Positions 8,289 through 20,844 of a DNA stretch of 64,000 nucleotides are shown one piece after another. The stretch covers positions 310,001 through 374,000 of the forward strand of contig NZ_AQYG01000049.1 in assembly GCF_000380485.1 (NCBI RefSeq). The letters are read 5' to 3'. A program made the translations under genes and the position numbers. This DNA is from Jongsikchunia kroppenstedtii DSM 45133 (GTDB lineage Bacteria; Actinomycetota; Actinomycetes; Mycobacteriales; Mycobacteriaceae). How positions within the stretch are numbered: position 1 is the stretch's first letter; each line of letters begins with the position of its first letter. The notes under the pieces were generated by a model. That model saw nothing but the letters and a program-made list of their open reading frames with translations. It did no database searches and was not told the DNA's origin.

Positions 8289-11200
8289 TCATTCCCCGAA
8301 CACCTCGACGACGACCGCCTTGGCTCTACGGGTCACACGTAGATAATGGTCCAGGAACCCACCGGCGTCACCATCGGGCCATCCCACCACGTGGGCCACT
8401 GCTCGCAATACCGGCCCTGAGCTGGGCAGTTGATCGGTCGGCTTCCCGCGGACCAGCACCAGCGCGTTGCGCGTCTCCGTCGCGGTGAGCCACGCCTCCT
8501 TGAGCTTGGCGACATCCTCGGCATCGAGCAGTTCCGCCTCGGCGATCGCATCCAGCGTCTCCAGCGTGGAGGTGTTGTGCAGGCTCGGATACTTGTGCGC
8601 ATATTTGAGCTGCTCGAGCTGCACGGTCCACTCGATGTCCGACAGGCCGCCGCGACCCAGCTTGGTGTGCGTGGCCGGGTCGGCGCCGCGGGGCAGCCGC
8701 TCGGAATCGACGCGCGCCTTGATACGCCGGATCTCGCGCACCGCGACCGCATCGATGCCGCCCTCCGGATAGCGGGTCTTGTCGATGACGTGCAGGAATT
8801 CGAGTCCGAGCTCGTTGTCGCCGGCGACCTGATGAGCACGCAGCAGCGCCTGGATCTCCCACGGCTGCGCCCACTGCTTGTAGTAGGCCTGATACGACGC
8901 GAGGCTCCGCACCAGCGGCCCGTTGCGGCCCTCCGGACGCAGCCCGGCGTCGACCTCCAACGGCGGATCGAGACTCGGCGTGCCCAGCAATGACCGGACC
9001 TGCTCGGCGATCGTGTTGGCCCACTTGACCGCAGCGGTCTCGGCCTCATCGCCACCGGCGACCGGCTGGCAGACGAACAGCACGTCGGCGTCCGAGCCGT
9101 ACCCGAGCTCGCCGCCGCCGAGCCGGCCCATGCCGATCACCGCGATGCGGGCGGGCGCCGGTTCGCCCCGTTCCGCGATCGACGCCGCGATCACCGAATC
9201 GAGCGCGGTGTTGAGCACCGCGGCCCACACCGACGACAGGGCGCGGCAGACCTCCGGCACATCCAGCATCCCGAGGATGTCGGCCGACGCGATACGCGCG
9301 AGTTCGGCGCGGCGTAGCGACCGGGCCGCGGCGATGGCCCGCTTGGGGTCGGAATGCCTTGCGCCGGAAGCCTTCAGGCCCTTGGCGGTGTCGTCCGGAT
9401 CGGGTTCGATCAGCCGCGGGCCATTCGCGCCGTCCACGTACATCCGGATCACGTCCGGCGCTCGCATCAACAACTCGGGCACATACGCCGAGGAGCCCAG
9501 CACCATCATCAATCGCTGCGCCACCACGCCCTCGTCGCGCAGCAGGCGCAGGAACCACTCCCGATCGATGATCGCGTCGCAGAGCTTGCGGTAGTTGAGC
9601 AGGCCCGCGTCCGGATCCGGCGTGCCCGCAAGCCATTCGAGCAGCGTGGGCAGCAGCAGTTCCTGAATCTGGCCGCGGCGTCCCGCCGCCGACACCAGGG
9701 CCCGCAGATGCCCCAGGGCGTTCTCCGGCTTGCTGTAGCCGAGCGCGGCCAGCCGCCGCACCGCGGCGGTGTCCGAGAGCCGCAGTTCATCGCTCTCGAA
9801 CCGGGTGACGGCATCGAGCAACGGGCGATAGAAGAGCTTCTCGTGCATGCGCCGCACCCGCGACGACACGCGGCGGATCTCGTCGCGGAGCACCTGGGTG
9901 GCGTCGTGCTCGCCGTCCGGACGCATATGCGCCGCGCGAGCCAGCCAGCGCATGGCCTCCTCGTCATCGAGCGCGGGCAGCAGGTGCGTGCGCTTGAGTC
10001 GCTGCAGCTGCAGCCGATGCTCGAGCAGCCGCAGGAATTCGTACGACGCAGTGAGGTTGGCGCCGTCATCACGGCCGACGTAGCCGCCGTCCTTCAGCGC
10101 GGTGAGGGCGTCGACGGTCGACTGGACGCGCAGCGACTCGTCCACGCGGCCGTGCACCATCTGGAGCAGCTGGACCGCGAACTCGACGTCCCGCAGCCCC
10201 CCGCGGCCGAGTTTCAGCTCGCGCTCGCGCATGCCCTCCGGCACCGACGCCTCGACCCGCCGCCGCATCGCCTGGACTTCGGGGACGAAATCGTCACGCT
10301 CGCAGGCGGTCCACACCATCGGCGACAACGCCGCAACATAGTCCGCGCACAGCCGCAGATCGCCGGTCATCGGCCGGGCCTTGAGCAGCGCCTGGAATTC
10401 CCAGGTTTTGGCCCAGCGCTTGTAGTACGTCCGATGCGAATCGAGGGTGCGGGTCAGCGTGCCCTGCTTGCCCTCGGGCCGCAGGGCCGCATCGACGTCG
10501 AAGAATGCCAGCGATCCGACCCGCATCATCTCGCCGGCGATGCGGTTGCTGACGTTGTCGGCCGGCTCGCTGATGAAGATGATGTCGACGTCGCTGACGT
10601 AATTCAGTTCGCGCGCACCGCATTTGCCCATCGCCATCACGCCGATGCGGTACTCCAGCTCGGCCGCGTCTTCCCCCGGCGGGCCGAGGACCTCCGCGAT
10701 CCCCACCGCCAGCGCCGCCGTCAATGCGGCGTCGGCGAGGTCGGACAGGTACTCGCAGACCGCGACGAACGGCAGCACCGGCTCGTCCTCGACCGTGCTG
10801 GCGACATCGCGAGCCGCCAACTGCAGCAGCAGATTCCGGTACGCGAGCTTCAGGCGCAGCGGCGCCTGCGGTCCCGTGACCGCCGCGCGGTACACCAGAT
10901 CGTCATGCTCCGACTGCCCCGGTTCCGGCACCGCCTCGACGGCGGCGAGCAGCTCGGTGCGCATCTCCTCTGGCGTCGGCAGCTCGTTGCAGTTGAGCAA
11001 CCGCCAGGTCGACGGCTCGGCCACGAGATGATCACCCAGCGCCGTGGAGGCCCCGATCACCGCGAACAGTCGCCCGCGCAGGCAGGTTCGTTCGCGCAGC
11101 AGCTGATCGAGTTCGGCCCAGTCGTCGCCGAGTTCGGCCTGCAGGCGTATCAGCGTCTTCAACGCGGCATCGGCGTCCGGCGACCGCGACAGCGACCACA

Positions 11201-11357
11201 GCAACTCGACGCTGTCCTCGTTGTGCCAGCCGAGCTCGGTCAGTCGCGCGCCGGCATCCGCATCGAGGAAACCCAGCCGCCCCGCACTGGGGATACGCGA
11301 ACGCCCCCGGGTGGTGCCGGGCGGTGTGACGCGCGAGTCGCCTCCGGCGAAGGTCAC
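8289..11357 (-). CDS. glnE: Bifunctional glutamine synthetase adenylyltransferase/adenylyl-removing enzyme
   Basis: This 1022-residue GlnE controls glutamine synthetase by adenylylation and deadenylylation. Two nucleotidyltransferase domains are visible. The N-terminal removase has [18 protein letters not shown], and the C-terminal transferase has [19 protein letters not shown]. Each has the G-S-x-D-x-D metal-binding signature. The frame could open at 11423, but a GTG at 11357 overlaps the glnA2 stop in a GTGA junction and leads into SAGRLGF, like known GlnE N-termini, so this start is preferred. It is translationally coupled downstream of glnA2, as in Mycobacterium. Confidence 0.95.
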   Translation of the reverse strand: MTFAGGDSRVTPPGTTRGRSRIPSAGRLGFLDADAGARLTELGWHNEDSVELLWSLSRSPDADAALKTLIRLQAELGDDWAELDQLLRERTCLRGRLFAVIGASTALGDHLVAEPSTWRLLNCNELPTPEEMRTELLAAVEAVPEPGQSEHDDLVYRAAVTGPQAPLRLKLAYRNLLLQLAARDVASTVEDEPVLPFVAVCEYLSDLADAALTAALAVGIAEVLGPPGEDAAELEYRIGVMAMGKCGARELNYVSDVDIIFISEPADNVSNRIAGEMMRVGSLAFFDVDAALRPEGKQGTLTRTLDSHRTYYKRWAKTWEFQALLKARPMTGDLRLCADYVAALSPMVWTACERDDFVPEVQAMRRRVEASVPEGMRERELKLGRGGLRDVEFAVQLLQMVHGRVDESLRVQSTVDALTALKDGGYVGRDDGANLTASYEFLRLLEHRLQLQRLKRTHLLPALDDEEAMRWLARAAHMRPDGEHDATQVLRDEIRRVSSRVRRMHEKLFYRPLLDAVTRFESDELRLSDTAAVRRLAALGYSKPENALGHLRALVSAAGRRGQIQELLLPTLLEWLAGTPDPDAGLLNYRKLCDAIIDREWFLRLLRDEGVVAQRLMMVLGSSAYVPELLMRAPDVIRMYVDGANGPRLIEPDPDDTAKGLKASGARHSDPKRAIAAARSLRRAELARIASADILGMLDVPEVCRALSSVWAAVLNTALDSVIAASIAERGEPAPARIAVIGMGRLGGGELGYGSDADVLFVCQPVAGGDEAETAAVKWANTIAEQVRSLLGTPSLDPPLEVDAGLRPEGRNGPLVRSLASYQAYYKQWAQPWEIQALLRAHQVAGDNELGLEFLHVIDKTRYPEGGIDAVAVREIRRIKARVDSERLPRGADPATHTKLGRGGLSDIEWTVQLEQLKYAHKYPSLHNTSTLETLDAIAEAELLDAEDVAKLKEAWLTATETRNALVLVRGKPTDQLPSSGPVLRAVAHVVGWPDGDAGGFLDHYLRVTRRAKAVVVEVFGE

Positions 11358-12697
11358 AGCGACAGATACCGCTTCAGCTCGAACGGCGTGACCTCGCTGC
11401 GGTAGTCCGACCACTCGGACCACTTGTTGCGCAGGAAGTAGTCGAAGACATGCTCGCCGAGCGCCTCGGCGACCAGCTCCGACTTCTCCATCTCGCGCAG
11501 CGCGTCACCCAGGCTGCCGGGCAGCTCCTTGTAGCCCATGACGCGCCGTTCCGCGGCCGTCAACTGCCAGACGTCGTCCTCTGCCTCTTCGGGCAGGTCG
11601 TAGCCCTCCTGGATGCCCTTGAGTCCAGCGGCGACGAGCACGGCGAAGGTCAGGTACGGGTTGCAGGCCGAGTCCGGGCTGCGCACCTCGACGCGTCGCG
11701 ACGACGCCTTGTTCGGGGTGTACAGCGGCAGCCGCACCATCGCCGATCGGTTGGCGCTGCCCCAGCTGGCGGCCGTCGGCGCCTCCCCGCCATGGACCAG
11801 TCGCTTGTAGCTGTTCACCCACTGATTGGTGACCGCGCTGATCTCCGGCGCGTGCGTCAGGATGCCGGCGATGAACCGCTTGCCGGTGTCGGACATCTGC
11901 AGCGGATCGTCCGGGTTGTGGAAGGCGTTGGTGTCACCCTCGAACAGGCTCATGTGCGTGTGCATCGCCGAGCCCGCGTGATCGGCGAACGGCTTCGGCA
12001 TGAAGGTCGCGCGGACGCCCTCGTTGATCGCGACCTCTTTGACGATGTAGCGGAAGGTCATCACGTTGTCGGCCATCGACAGCGCGTCGGCGTACCGCAG
12101 ATCGATCTCCTGCTGGCCCGGTGCGCCCTCGTGGTGGCTGAACTCCACCGAGATGCCCATCGACTCCAGCGCATCGATGGCATGGCGGCGGAAGTTGGGC
12201 GCCGAATCGTGGATCGCCTGATCGAAGTAGCCGCCGTTGTCGGCGGGGATCGGCGTCAACCCGTCGGCCGCGAGCTCGTTCTTCATCAGGAAGAACTCGA
12301 TCTCGGGATGCACGTAGCAGGAAAAGCCTTGGTCGGCAGCCTTGTTCAGCTGACGGCGCAGCACATGCCGGGAGTCGGCCCACGACGGCGTGCCGTCGGG
12401 CAGAGCGATGTCGCAGAACATGCGAGCCGAATGATGACGACCGGCGCTGGTGGTCCAGGGCAGCACCTGGAAGGTGGACGGGTCGGGCTTGGCGACGGTG
12501 TCCGCCTCCGAGACGCGGGAGAAGCCTTCGATGGACGAGCCGTCGAAGCCGATCCCTTCCTCGAAGGCCCCTTCCAGTTCGGCTGGCGCGATCGCCACCG
12601 ACTTGAGATATCCGAGCACGTCGGTGAACCACAACCGAACGAACCGGATGTCTCGCTCTTCCAGGGTCCGCAGCACGAATTCCTTTTGGCGATCCAT
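11354..12697 (-). CDS. glnA2: Type I glutamine synthetase, GlnA2 group
   Basis: This 447-residue glutamine synthetase condenses glutamate and ammonia using ATP. It has the family motifs FDGSSIEGF near residue 50, a metal-binding stretch around HPEIEFFL and the NPYLTF region in the C-terminal half. Its length (about 447) and position before glnE match the GlnA2 (GSI-alpha) group rather than the 478-residue adenylylated GlnA1, which is not in this window. It starts at the ATG at 12697 and ends in a 4-nt overlap with glnE. A possible GlnR-like site lies 25-40 nt upstream. Confidence 0.94.
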   Translation of the reverse strand: MDRQKEFVLRTLEERDIRFVRLWFTDVLGYLKSVAIAPAELEGAFEEGIGFDGSSIEGFSRVSEADTVAKPDPSTFQVLPWTTSAGRHHSARMFCDIALPDGTPSWADSRHVLRRQLNKAADQGFSCYVHPEIEFFLMKNELAADGLTPIPADNGGYFDQAIHDSAPNFRRHAIDALESMGISVEFSHHEGAPGQQEIDLRYADALSMADNVMTFRYIVKEVAINEGVRATFMPKPFADHAGSAMHTHMSLFEGDTNAFHNPDDPLQMSDTGKRFIAGILTHAPEISAVTNQWVNSYKRLVHGGEAPTAASWGSANRSAMVRLPLYTPNKASSRRVEVRSPDSACNPYLTFAVLVAAGLKGIQEGYDLPEEAEDDVWQLTAAERRVMGYKELPGSLGDALREMEKSELVAEALGEHVFDYFLRNKWSEWSDYRSEVTPFELKRYLSL

Positions 12698-12721
12698 ACC
12701 TGCTGACCCTAGGAGCGTGCT

Positions 12722-12737
12722 GTTAATTCCGTGTTAC
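12722..12737. promoter_or_regulatory. Possible GlnR-like box upstream of glnA2
   Basis: On the glnA2 strand the sequence reads GTAAC, six bases, TTAAC. It keeps the AC-N9-AC spacing reported for actinobacterial GlnR operators. The second half departs from the GAAAC consensus. It lies 25-40 nt before the glnA2 start, close to where a -10 element would be. Chance occurrence is possible. Confidence 0.3.
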
Positions 12738-12752
12738 ATCGGTGATTCTGGC

Positions 12753-14327
12753 TCACTTACAGGTCAGCCCGGCCGGGGGTTTGAGGGTGACCAGATACTG
12801 CGTCAGCGGGTCATCCAGGCAGGCATCGCCGTCGAACGACGCGGTGTGTTGGGTGCCCACATGGGTCACCAGCTCGGCGCCGAGATCGCGCGCCAGGTTG
12901 ACGCCGGACTGATACGGCGTAGCTGGATCGCCGGTGGTGGACACGACGACCGTCTTCGGCAGTCCGCTCACCTCCGGAACGCCCCGCGACATCGTCGGCG
13001 GTACCGGCCAGAACGCGCATTCGTCGCGGGCTCCGAGGCCGGTCCCGGTGCCGTCGTCGCGGTAGGGCGCCGCCTTGCGGCCCTCGACATCGAGCCGGTT
13101 GACGTCGGCCTGCGCCGTGATCGGCGTGTCGTCGACGCAGTGGATGACGGTGAACGCGTCCTGGATGTTGCCGTAGGTGCCGTCGGGACGCCGGTCGTCG
13201 TACGAGTCGGCGAGCTTGAGCAGGGTGTCGCCGCGGCCGGCGACGAGTTCTGTGAGGCCCTTGGTCAGGTAGTCCCAGTAGTCCTGCGAATACAGCGCCT
13301 GGGTGGTGCCGGTGATCGCGTCGCCGTAGCTCAGGCCGCGCGGGTCGGCGGTGCGCGCCGGCTTGGCCAGCAGCGGACGGGTCAGCTGCTGGAAGCGGGC
13401 TGTCGCCTGCGCGGGATCGGTTCCCAGCGGACAGTCCGCCGCTCGCGCGCAGGCGGCCGCGTAGTCGTTGAACGCACTCTGGAAGGCCGCGTTCTGCCGA
13501 ATGTTCTCATCGATCTGGTCCTCGGCGGGATCGACCGCGCCGTCGTTGATCATCGCGCGGACATGCGTCGGGAACTTGGCCGCGTATTCGGTGCCGATCC
13601 GGGTGCCGTAGGAGAACCCGAGCCAGTTCAGCTTCTGATCGCCCAGCACCGCACGCAGGACGTCGATGTCCTGCACGACATCGGCGGTGCCGGCATGTTC
13701 GAGGAATTCGGACCCCATCTTGTCCTTGCACTCCTGCGCGAACTGGCGATTGCGCGCCTCCTGCGCCGCGACGCCGGCCTGCGTGCCCGGGTAGTTGGTG
13801 GCGCGATCCTTGTCCCGTTGCTTGTCGGTCTCGCATCGGATCGTCGGCGTCGACGCACCGATCCCACGCGGGTCGAAGCCGATGATGTCGAAGTTCTTGC
13901 TCACACCCATGCCGGCGAACTTCTTGGCCTGGCCCGCCATGAACTCCAGGCCCGACCCGCCGGGCCCGCCGGGGTTGGTGATCAGCGATCCGACCTTGTC
14001 ACCGCTCGCCTTGAGCCGGAACACGGCGATCTTCGCCTGTGGGCCATCGGGTTTGGTGTAGTCGACGGGCACGGACATCCGTGCGCAGTCGGTGCGGTCC
14101 GCCGGGTAGTCGCCGCCGGTCAGGAACTTGTCACAGGAGACCCAATTCAGCTTCTGGTCGTAGTAGCGCGACAGGTCCGGTGACGAGGACGCGCTCGCCG
14201 AACTGCTCGCCGCTGTGGTGGAGCTCGCGGCAGGCTTCGAGGAATTGCCACTCGAACCACAGGCCGCGACCAGCAGGCCCAGCACGGCGACGAATGACAG
14301 CAGCGGAACGCGGCGCAGGAGATGCAT
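12753..14327 (-). CDS. Secreted alpha/beta-hydrolase lipoprotein, Hip1/CaeA-type serine protease
   Basis: This 524-residue exported hydrolase belongs to the tripeptidyl-aminopeptidase/proteinase family. The N-terminus has a lipobox (LLVAACGSS, Cys23), then a Ser/Ala-rich linker. The alpha/beta fold carries the oxyanion region NPGGPGGSG near 118-126, the nucleophile elbow GFSYG with Ser239, Asp467 in TGDPATPYQ and His494 in GTQHTASF. Several Cys residues are suited to disulfides outside the membrane. Placed beside glnA2 and divergent from panB, it corresponds to Rv2223c/Rv2224c (CaeA/Hip1, a cell-envelope protease in M. tuberculosis). Only one copy is present here, whereas that genome has two in tandem. 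Confidence 0.9.
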   Translation of the reverse strand: MHLLRRVPLLSFVAVLGLLVAACGSSGNSSKPAASSTTAASSSASASSSPDLSRYYDQKLNWVSCDKFLTGGDYPADRTDCARMSVPVDYTKPDGPQAKIAVFRLKASGDKVGSLITNPGGPGGSGLEFMAGQAKKFAGMGVSKNFDIIGFDPRGIGASTPTIRCETDKQRDKDRATNYPGTQAGVAAQEARNRQFAQECKDKMGSEFLEHAGTADVVQDIDVLRAVLGDQKLNWLGFSYGTRIGTEYAAKFPTHVRAMINDGAVDPAEDQIDENIRQNAAFQSAFNDYAAACARAADCPLGTDPAQATARFQQLTRPLLAKPARTADPRGLSYGDAITGTTQALYSQDYWDYLTKGLTELVAGRGDTLLKLADSYDDRRPDGTYGNIQDAFTVIHCVDDTPITAQADVNRLDVEGRKAAPYRDDGTGTGLGARDECAFWPVPPTMSRGVPEVSGLPKTVVVSTTGDPATPYQSGVNLARDLGAELVTHVGTQHTASFDGDACLDDPLTQYLVTLKPPAGLTCK

Positions 14328-14470
14328 CGGGCCATCCTGTCACGCGGTGGTCGATGTGACTGATTACACAGGTCAGGGATCTGTCGACGCCACGGCGGCG
14401 GTGCCAGACTGAGAAGCGTCATCACCCACCCGGGTACCCAGAATGGGACTCGAGGCACAAAGGAAGACAC

Positions 14471-15343
14471 ATGTCTGATAGCTCGATCTATGGCAGCTCG
14501 ACCGCATCGACCGGCTCGACCCCGTCGAATCACGATTCCGGCAAACCCCGACGCATCACCCGCATTCACCACCTCGCCCAGATGAAGGCCGAGGGTGAGA
14601 AGTGGCCGATGCTCACCGCCTACGACTACTCGTCGGCCCGCATCTTCGATGACGCCGGCATCCCCGTTCTGTTGGTCGGCGACTCCGCCGCCAATGTCGT
14701 CTATGGCTACGACACCACGGTTCCCATCAGCGTCGACGAATTGATCCCGCTGGTCCGGGCAGTGGTCAAGGGCGCACCCCACGCACTCGTGGTCGCCGAT
14801 CTCCCCTTCGGGTCCTACGAAGCCAGCCCGCAGCAGGCGCTGGAGTCGTCGTTCCGGTTCTTCAAGGAAGGCGGCGCCCAGGCGATCAAGCTCGAGGGCG
14901 GGGAACGTATCGCCGACCAGATCGCCGCACTCACCGCGGCCGGCATTCCCGTGATGGCGCATATCGGCTTCACACCGCAGAGCGTCAACAACCTCGGCGG
15001 GTTCCGAGTACAGGGCCGCGGCGACGCTGCGGATCAGCTGATCGCCGATGCCATCGCCGTCCAGGAGGCCGGTGCGTTCTCGGTCGTGATGGAGATGGTC
15101 CCGGCAGATCTCGCCGGTCAGATCACCCGCAAGCTGACCATTCCGACCGTCGGCATCGGCGCCGGTCACGAGACCGACGCGCAGGTGCTGGTGTGGCAGG
15201 ACATGGCCGGTCTGACGAGCGGCAAGACGGCGAAGTTCGTCAAGCGCTTCGGCAATGTCGGCGACGAACTGCGCAGCGCGGCTACGCAATACGCCAACGA
15301 GGTACGCACCGGACGCTTCCCCGCGCCCGAGCACAGCTACTGA
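14471..15343 (+). CDS. panB: 3-methyl-2-oxobutanoate hydroxymethyltransferase
   Basis: PanB (290 residues) transfers a hydroxymethyl group from 5,10-methylene-tetrahydrofolate to alpha-ketoisovalerate, giving ketopantoate in pantothenate/CoA synthesis. Family motifs are clear: [17 protein letters not shown] near 45-61, [10 protein letters not shown] with the metal-binding Asp, and the C-terminal stretch [24 protein letters not shown] sits shortly before the ATG. The first 25 residues are a Ser/Thr-rich extension typical of actinobacterial PanB. It is divergently transcribed from the Hip1-like gene across 143 nt. Confidence 0.96.
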   Translation: MSDSSIYGSSTASTGSTPSNHDSGKPRRITRIHHLAQMKAEGEKWPMLTAYDYSSARIFDDAGIPVLLVGDSAANVVYGYDTTVPISVDELIPLVRAVVKGAPHALVVADLPFGSYEASPQQALESSFRFFKEGGAQAIKLEGGERIADQIAALTAAGIPVMAHIGFTPQSVNNLGGFRVQGRGDAADQLIADAIAVQEAGAFSVVMEMVPADLAGQITRKLTIPTVGIGAGHETDAQVLVWQDMAGLTSGKTAKFVKRFGNVGDELRSAATQYANEVRTGRFPAPEHSY

Positions 15344-15360
15344 TCGTTTCCACATTCTGA

Positions 15361-17306
<1,946 letters not shown>

Positions 17307-17354
17307 GCCTCCGGACTCAGCACCGAACACCGACGGCAGAGAGGATCCGGGCCC

Positions 17355-18854
17355 GTGCCAGCAGGCGAGATCATGGAGATCGAACTCAAATACGACGTGG
17401 ACCCCACGCTGCCCGCGCCTGACTTCACCGAGTTGTCCGCCGTCGCCGGCGTCACCGAGCCCGCGATCGAGAACCTCGACGCGATCTACTACGACACCGA
17501 GAACCTCGACCTGGCGGCCAACAAGATCACGTTGCGGCGCCGCAGCGGCGGGCATGACGCCGGCTGGCATCTGAAGCGACCCGGTCGTCGTGCCGGGCGG
17601 CGGGAACTGCAGGTGCCGCTCAACGCTTCCCACGACGAGGGTGCCGGCGGCGTCATCCACGTCCCCGACGTCCTGCTCGAGCAGATCCGAGTGCACAGCC
17701 GCGGGCGCGCGCTGCGACCGATCGGCGCCATCAGCACCCATCGCGAGCTGAGCGAGCTGCACGGCGACGACGGTCAGGTCCTGGCGATCTTTTGCAACGA
17801 CACCGTCACGGCACAGTCGTTGCTGCCCGACGGCCACGCGCAAGCCTGGACCGAATGGGAGATCGAGCTCGTCGACGGCGACGAGAAGCTGCTGCGCAAG
17901 GCCGATAAGTTCCTGCGGTCGATTGGCGCGGAGACCGCGAGCAGCGCCTCGAAACTCGCGCGCACCATCGGCCCGACGCCGACGCGCGGGGTGCCGTCGC
18001 TCGGTCGCGAGCCCACCGCGATCGACCTGGTGACCACCGCGATCGCGCAGCATCTACGTCATCTGACCGAGCAGGACCCTCGGGTGCGCGCCCACGAGGA
18101 CGACGCCGTCCACCAGATGCGGGTGGCCACCCGGAGGATCCGCAGCGTGATCGCCACGTACCCGAGCGTGCTGGCGGGACCGCGGACGGATGCCGTCGCC
18201 GGCGAACTCAAGCTGCTCGCCTCGATTCTGGGCAACGCCCGCGACGCGGAGGTCCAGGCGGCACGCGGCGAGCAACTGCTGATCGGCGAAAACGCGTCCG
18301 CCGCAGTCACGGCGGCGCTGGTCGGCGAGCAACGGCATCGCGAACAGCTCGCCATCAACCGCACCCTGACCAGTCTCGACAATCCCCGGTACTTCGAGCT
18401 GCTCGACGAGATCGAGCGGCTGGTGATCGAGCCCGAACGCGGCCCCGACGCCGACCGCAAGGCCCGGGCCGCCCTGCGGGACGCGGTCGACGAATGCGAA
18501 CGCAAGCTCCGCAAGGCGGACAAGAGGTGGCGATCCACCGACGACAGTGATGCCGCCGAGCGTCACGCGCGGCTGCACCGAATCCGCAAGCAGGCCAAGC
18601 AGCTCCGCTACACGGCCGACCCGGGTTCACTGCTCAGCCCGCCGACCAAGAAGGCGACGGCCCGGCGCGCCAAGGCGATTCAGGAACTGCTGGGCGGCTA
18701 CAACGACGGGGCGATCAGCCGCGGTCAGATCGCCCGCGCCGCCGCCGACCCGCGACTCTCCGCCGCGGACGCCTTCATTCTGGGGCGCCTGGACGCGAAA
18801 GAAGAAGCGGCGATGGCGAAGTCGCTGCGCCGCTACCGACGACTCAGGCGCTGA
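17355..18854 (+). CDS. CYTH and CHAD domain protein
   Basis: This 499-residue protein has an N-terminal CYTH (triphosphate tunnel) domain at about residues 5-205 with the ExExK-type signature MEIELKYDVD. A C-terminal CHAD helical domain at about 220-495 has its conserved basic helices (HQMRVATRRIRS, RIRKQAKQLRY). CHAD domains bind inorganic polyphosphate, and CYTH domains hydrolyse triphosphates or cyclise ATP, so a role at polyphosphate is plausible. The GTG start is supported by GAGGA 9 nt upstream; an ATG lies six codons later. It corresponds to Rv2226. The end overlaps the convergent RNB gene by 11 nt. Confidence 0.9.
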   Translation: MPAGEIMEIELKYDVDPTLPAPDFTELSAVAGVTEPAIENLDAIYYDTENLDLAANKITLRRRSGGHDAGWHLKRPGRRAGRRELQVPLNASHDEGAGGVIHVPDVLLEQIRVHSRGRALRPIGAISTHRELSELHGDDGQVLAIFCNDTVTAQSLLPDGHAQAWTEWEIELVDGDEKLLRKADKFLRSIGAETASSASKLARTIGPTPTRGVPSLGREPTAIDLVTTAIAQHLRHLTEQDPRVRAHEDDAVHQMRVATRRIRSVIATYPSVLAGPRTDAVAGELKLLASILGNARDAEVQAARGEQLLIGENASAAVTAALVGEQRHREQLAINRTLTSLDNPRYFELLDEIERLVIEPERGPDADRKARAALRDAVDECERKLRKADKRWRSTDDSDAAERHARLHRIRKQAKQLRYTADPGSLLSPPTKKATARRAKAIQELLGGYNDGAISRGQIARAAADPRLSAADAFILGRLDAKEEAAMAKSLRRYRRLRR

Positions 18855-20250
18855 ACGACACGCGCGGCGGGTCCATCGTCACCTCGGAGAGCGTCACCGT
18901 GACCGCCGATCCCTCGGCCGGGTCGCCCGCGCAGTCGGCGATCACGGCCGGTTCCTCGACGAACACCTGCGCCGGCTTCTCGCCGCGTCGTTCATGCAGA
19001 ACGACGGCCGGGAACTGCTGCCCCACCTGATCGTGCAACAGCGTGGCCTCGGCGAGATCGATGCATTGCCGTTCGGCCTTGTTGGCCAACGAATCCGACG
19101 CTCGCATCAGTTTGGGCAGCTCCGGCAGCGCGGCGGTCACCCAGTCCGGCACCGGTTGCCCCGCGCAGAGCGCGAGGCAGCACTCCGTCGCGAATCGATC
19201 GGCCAGCCGCCGCAGCGGCGCCGTCACATGCGCGTAGACGCCGGCGATGCCGCCGTGCTCGGTGACCGCGTCCGCGGGAATGGTGCCGTCCATCGCCAGA
19301 TAGTCCGCGCCCCGCAACAGCGCGGTGGCGTCGGACATCAAGGCCAGCGTCTGCGGTTTCGCCGGATCCAGGCCTGCCAGGATCTTGGATGCCGACGTCC
19401 CTGCCGGCCAATCGATTCCGAGCGCCCGGGCCGACGCCCGCAGCTTGTCGACGGCGCCGTCGGTGACCGGCGGCAGCGTCCGCAGCAACCCGACCTTGCT
19501 GTCACGCATGATCTTTCCGGCACACATCCCGGTTAGCAGCGACGCCTGCGAATTCCAGATGTCGGCAGGCGTTCGCGGCTCGACGATCAGTCGCCAGCCA
19601 CCGTCGTCGCGCACAACGTCCTGGGCGGGCAGTCGCAGTTCGATGGCGCCGCGGTCGATCGCGACCTGTGCTCGCAGCTCCCCGAAGTCCGGCAGCGCCG
19701 CGATCGACGGATGCGGCCGGCCCGCATCCGCATCTGCCTGCACGCCCGAATAATTCAGTTTCGCAACAGACTTCACCATCGAACGAGTGACGTCGACATC
19801 CTGCACAGCACCGTCGGAGTCGATGACGATGCGCCACAGCACAGCCGGCCGCACCTGGTCGGGCAATAGCGAACCGACGCCCTCGGACAGCTCGCGGGGA
19901 TGCAGCGGAATGTTGCCGTCGGGCAGATACATCGTCTGGCCGCGCCGCCGCGATTCGGCATCCAGCGCCCCGTTCGGCAACACCAAGGCCGCGACATCGG
20001 CGATCGCATACTGCAGTACGAAATTCGCGCCATCGCGGACCACGTGGATTGCCTGATCGAGATCCATCGAGGATGCGGGATCGATGGTGACGAACGGGAT
20101 GTCGGTGTGGTCGACCCGGTCGGCGGCCAACCGGTCGGCGGCGCGGCGCGCCTCCTCCAGCGCCTCGGCGGGATACCCGTTCGGCAGCTCGAGCGCTGCC
20201 CGAACGGCGGCGAAGTCGATATCGGGCGCATACAGACGGTGTGCGGTCAC
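18844..20250 (-). CDS. RNB-domain (RNase II/R family) ribonuclease
   Basis: This 468-residue predicted exoribonuclease shows the RNB active-site motif TIDPASSMDLDQAIHV near residue 55, with the Asp cluster that binds magnesium. Other supports are ADVAALVLPNGALDAESRRRG, the RREL-like LHPRELSEGVGSLLP, and MDGTIPADAVTEHGGIAG towards the C-terminus. It lacks the N-terminal cold-shock and C-terminal S1 domains of RNase II/R, as in the short actinobacterial form. It is 123 nt upstream, in transcription sense downstream, of the RNase P RNA gene on the same strand, so RNA-processing functions cluster here. Confidence 0.9.
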   Translation of the reverse strand: MTAHRLYAPDIDFAAVRAALELPNGYPAEALEEARRAADRLAADRVDHTDIPFVTIDPASSMDLDQAIHVVRDGANFVLQYAIADVAALVLPNGALDAESRRRGQTMYLPDGNIPLHPRELSEGVGSLLPDQVRPAVLWRIVIDSDGAVQDVDVTRSMVKSVAKLNYSGVQADADAGRPHPSIAALPDFGELRAQVAIDRGAIELRLPAQDVVRDDGGWRLIVEPRTPADIWNSQASLLTGMCAGKIMRDSKVGLLRTLPPVTDGAVDKLRASARALGIDWPAGTSASKILAGLDPAKPQTLALMSDATALLRGADYLAMDGTIPADAVTEHGGIAGVYAHVTAPLRRLADRFATECCLALCAGQPVPDWVTAALPELPKLMRASDSLANKAERQCIDLAEATLLHDQVGQQFPAVVLHERRGEKPAQVFVEEPAVIADCAGDPAEGSAVTVTLSEVTMDPPRVSFSA

Positions 20251-20373
20251 GCGCCTAACCCTATAGCGGGTGATCAGCTGGACGATCCGACAAGGTTGAC
20301 GGAGGTCCGCAAAGGCGCCTTCCCTTGCGGGCCTTCGTCATAACGCAGCCGGTCGCTGCGCTGGCACCCGCTA

Positions 20374-20838
<465 letters not shown>

Positions 20839-20844
20839 TTCAGA

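Noticed and set aside
9354-11405. 683-codon open frame on the plus strand opposite glnE
   Set aside because: GlnE has both catalytic signatures on the other strand. This frame is Arg/Gln/His-rich with no domain, typical of GC-rich shadow frames.
20265-20373. Possible additional small gene or terminator next to rnpB
   Set aside because: A weak GC-rich inverted repeat near 20311-20334 has no T-run and no frame with a ribosome-binding site; it may simply be rnpB flanking sequence.
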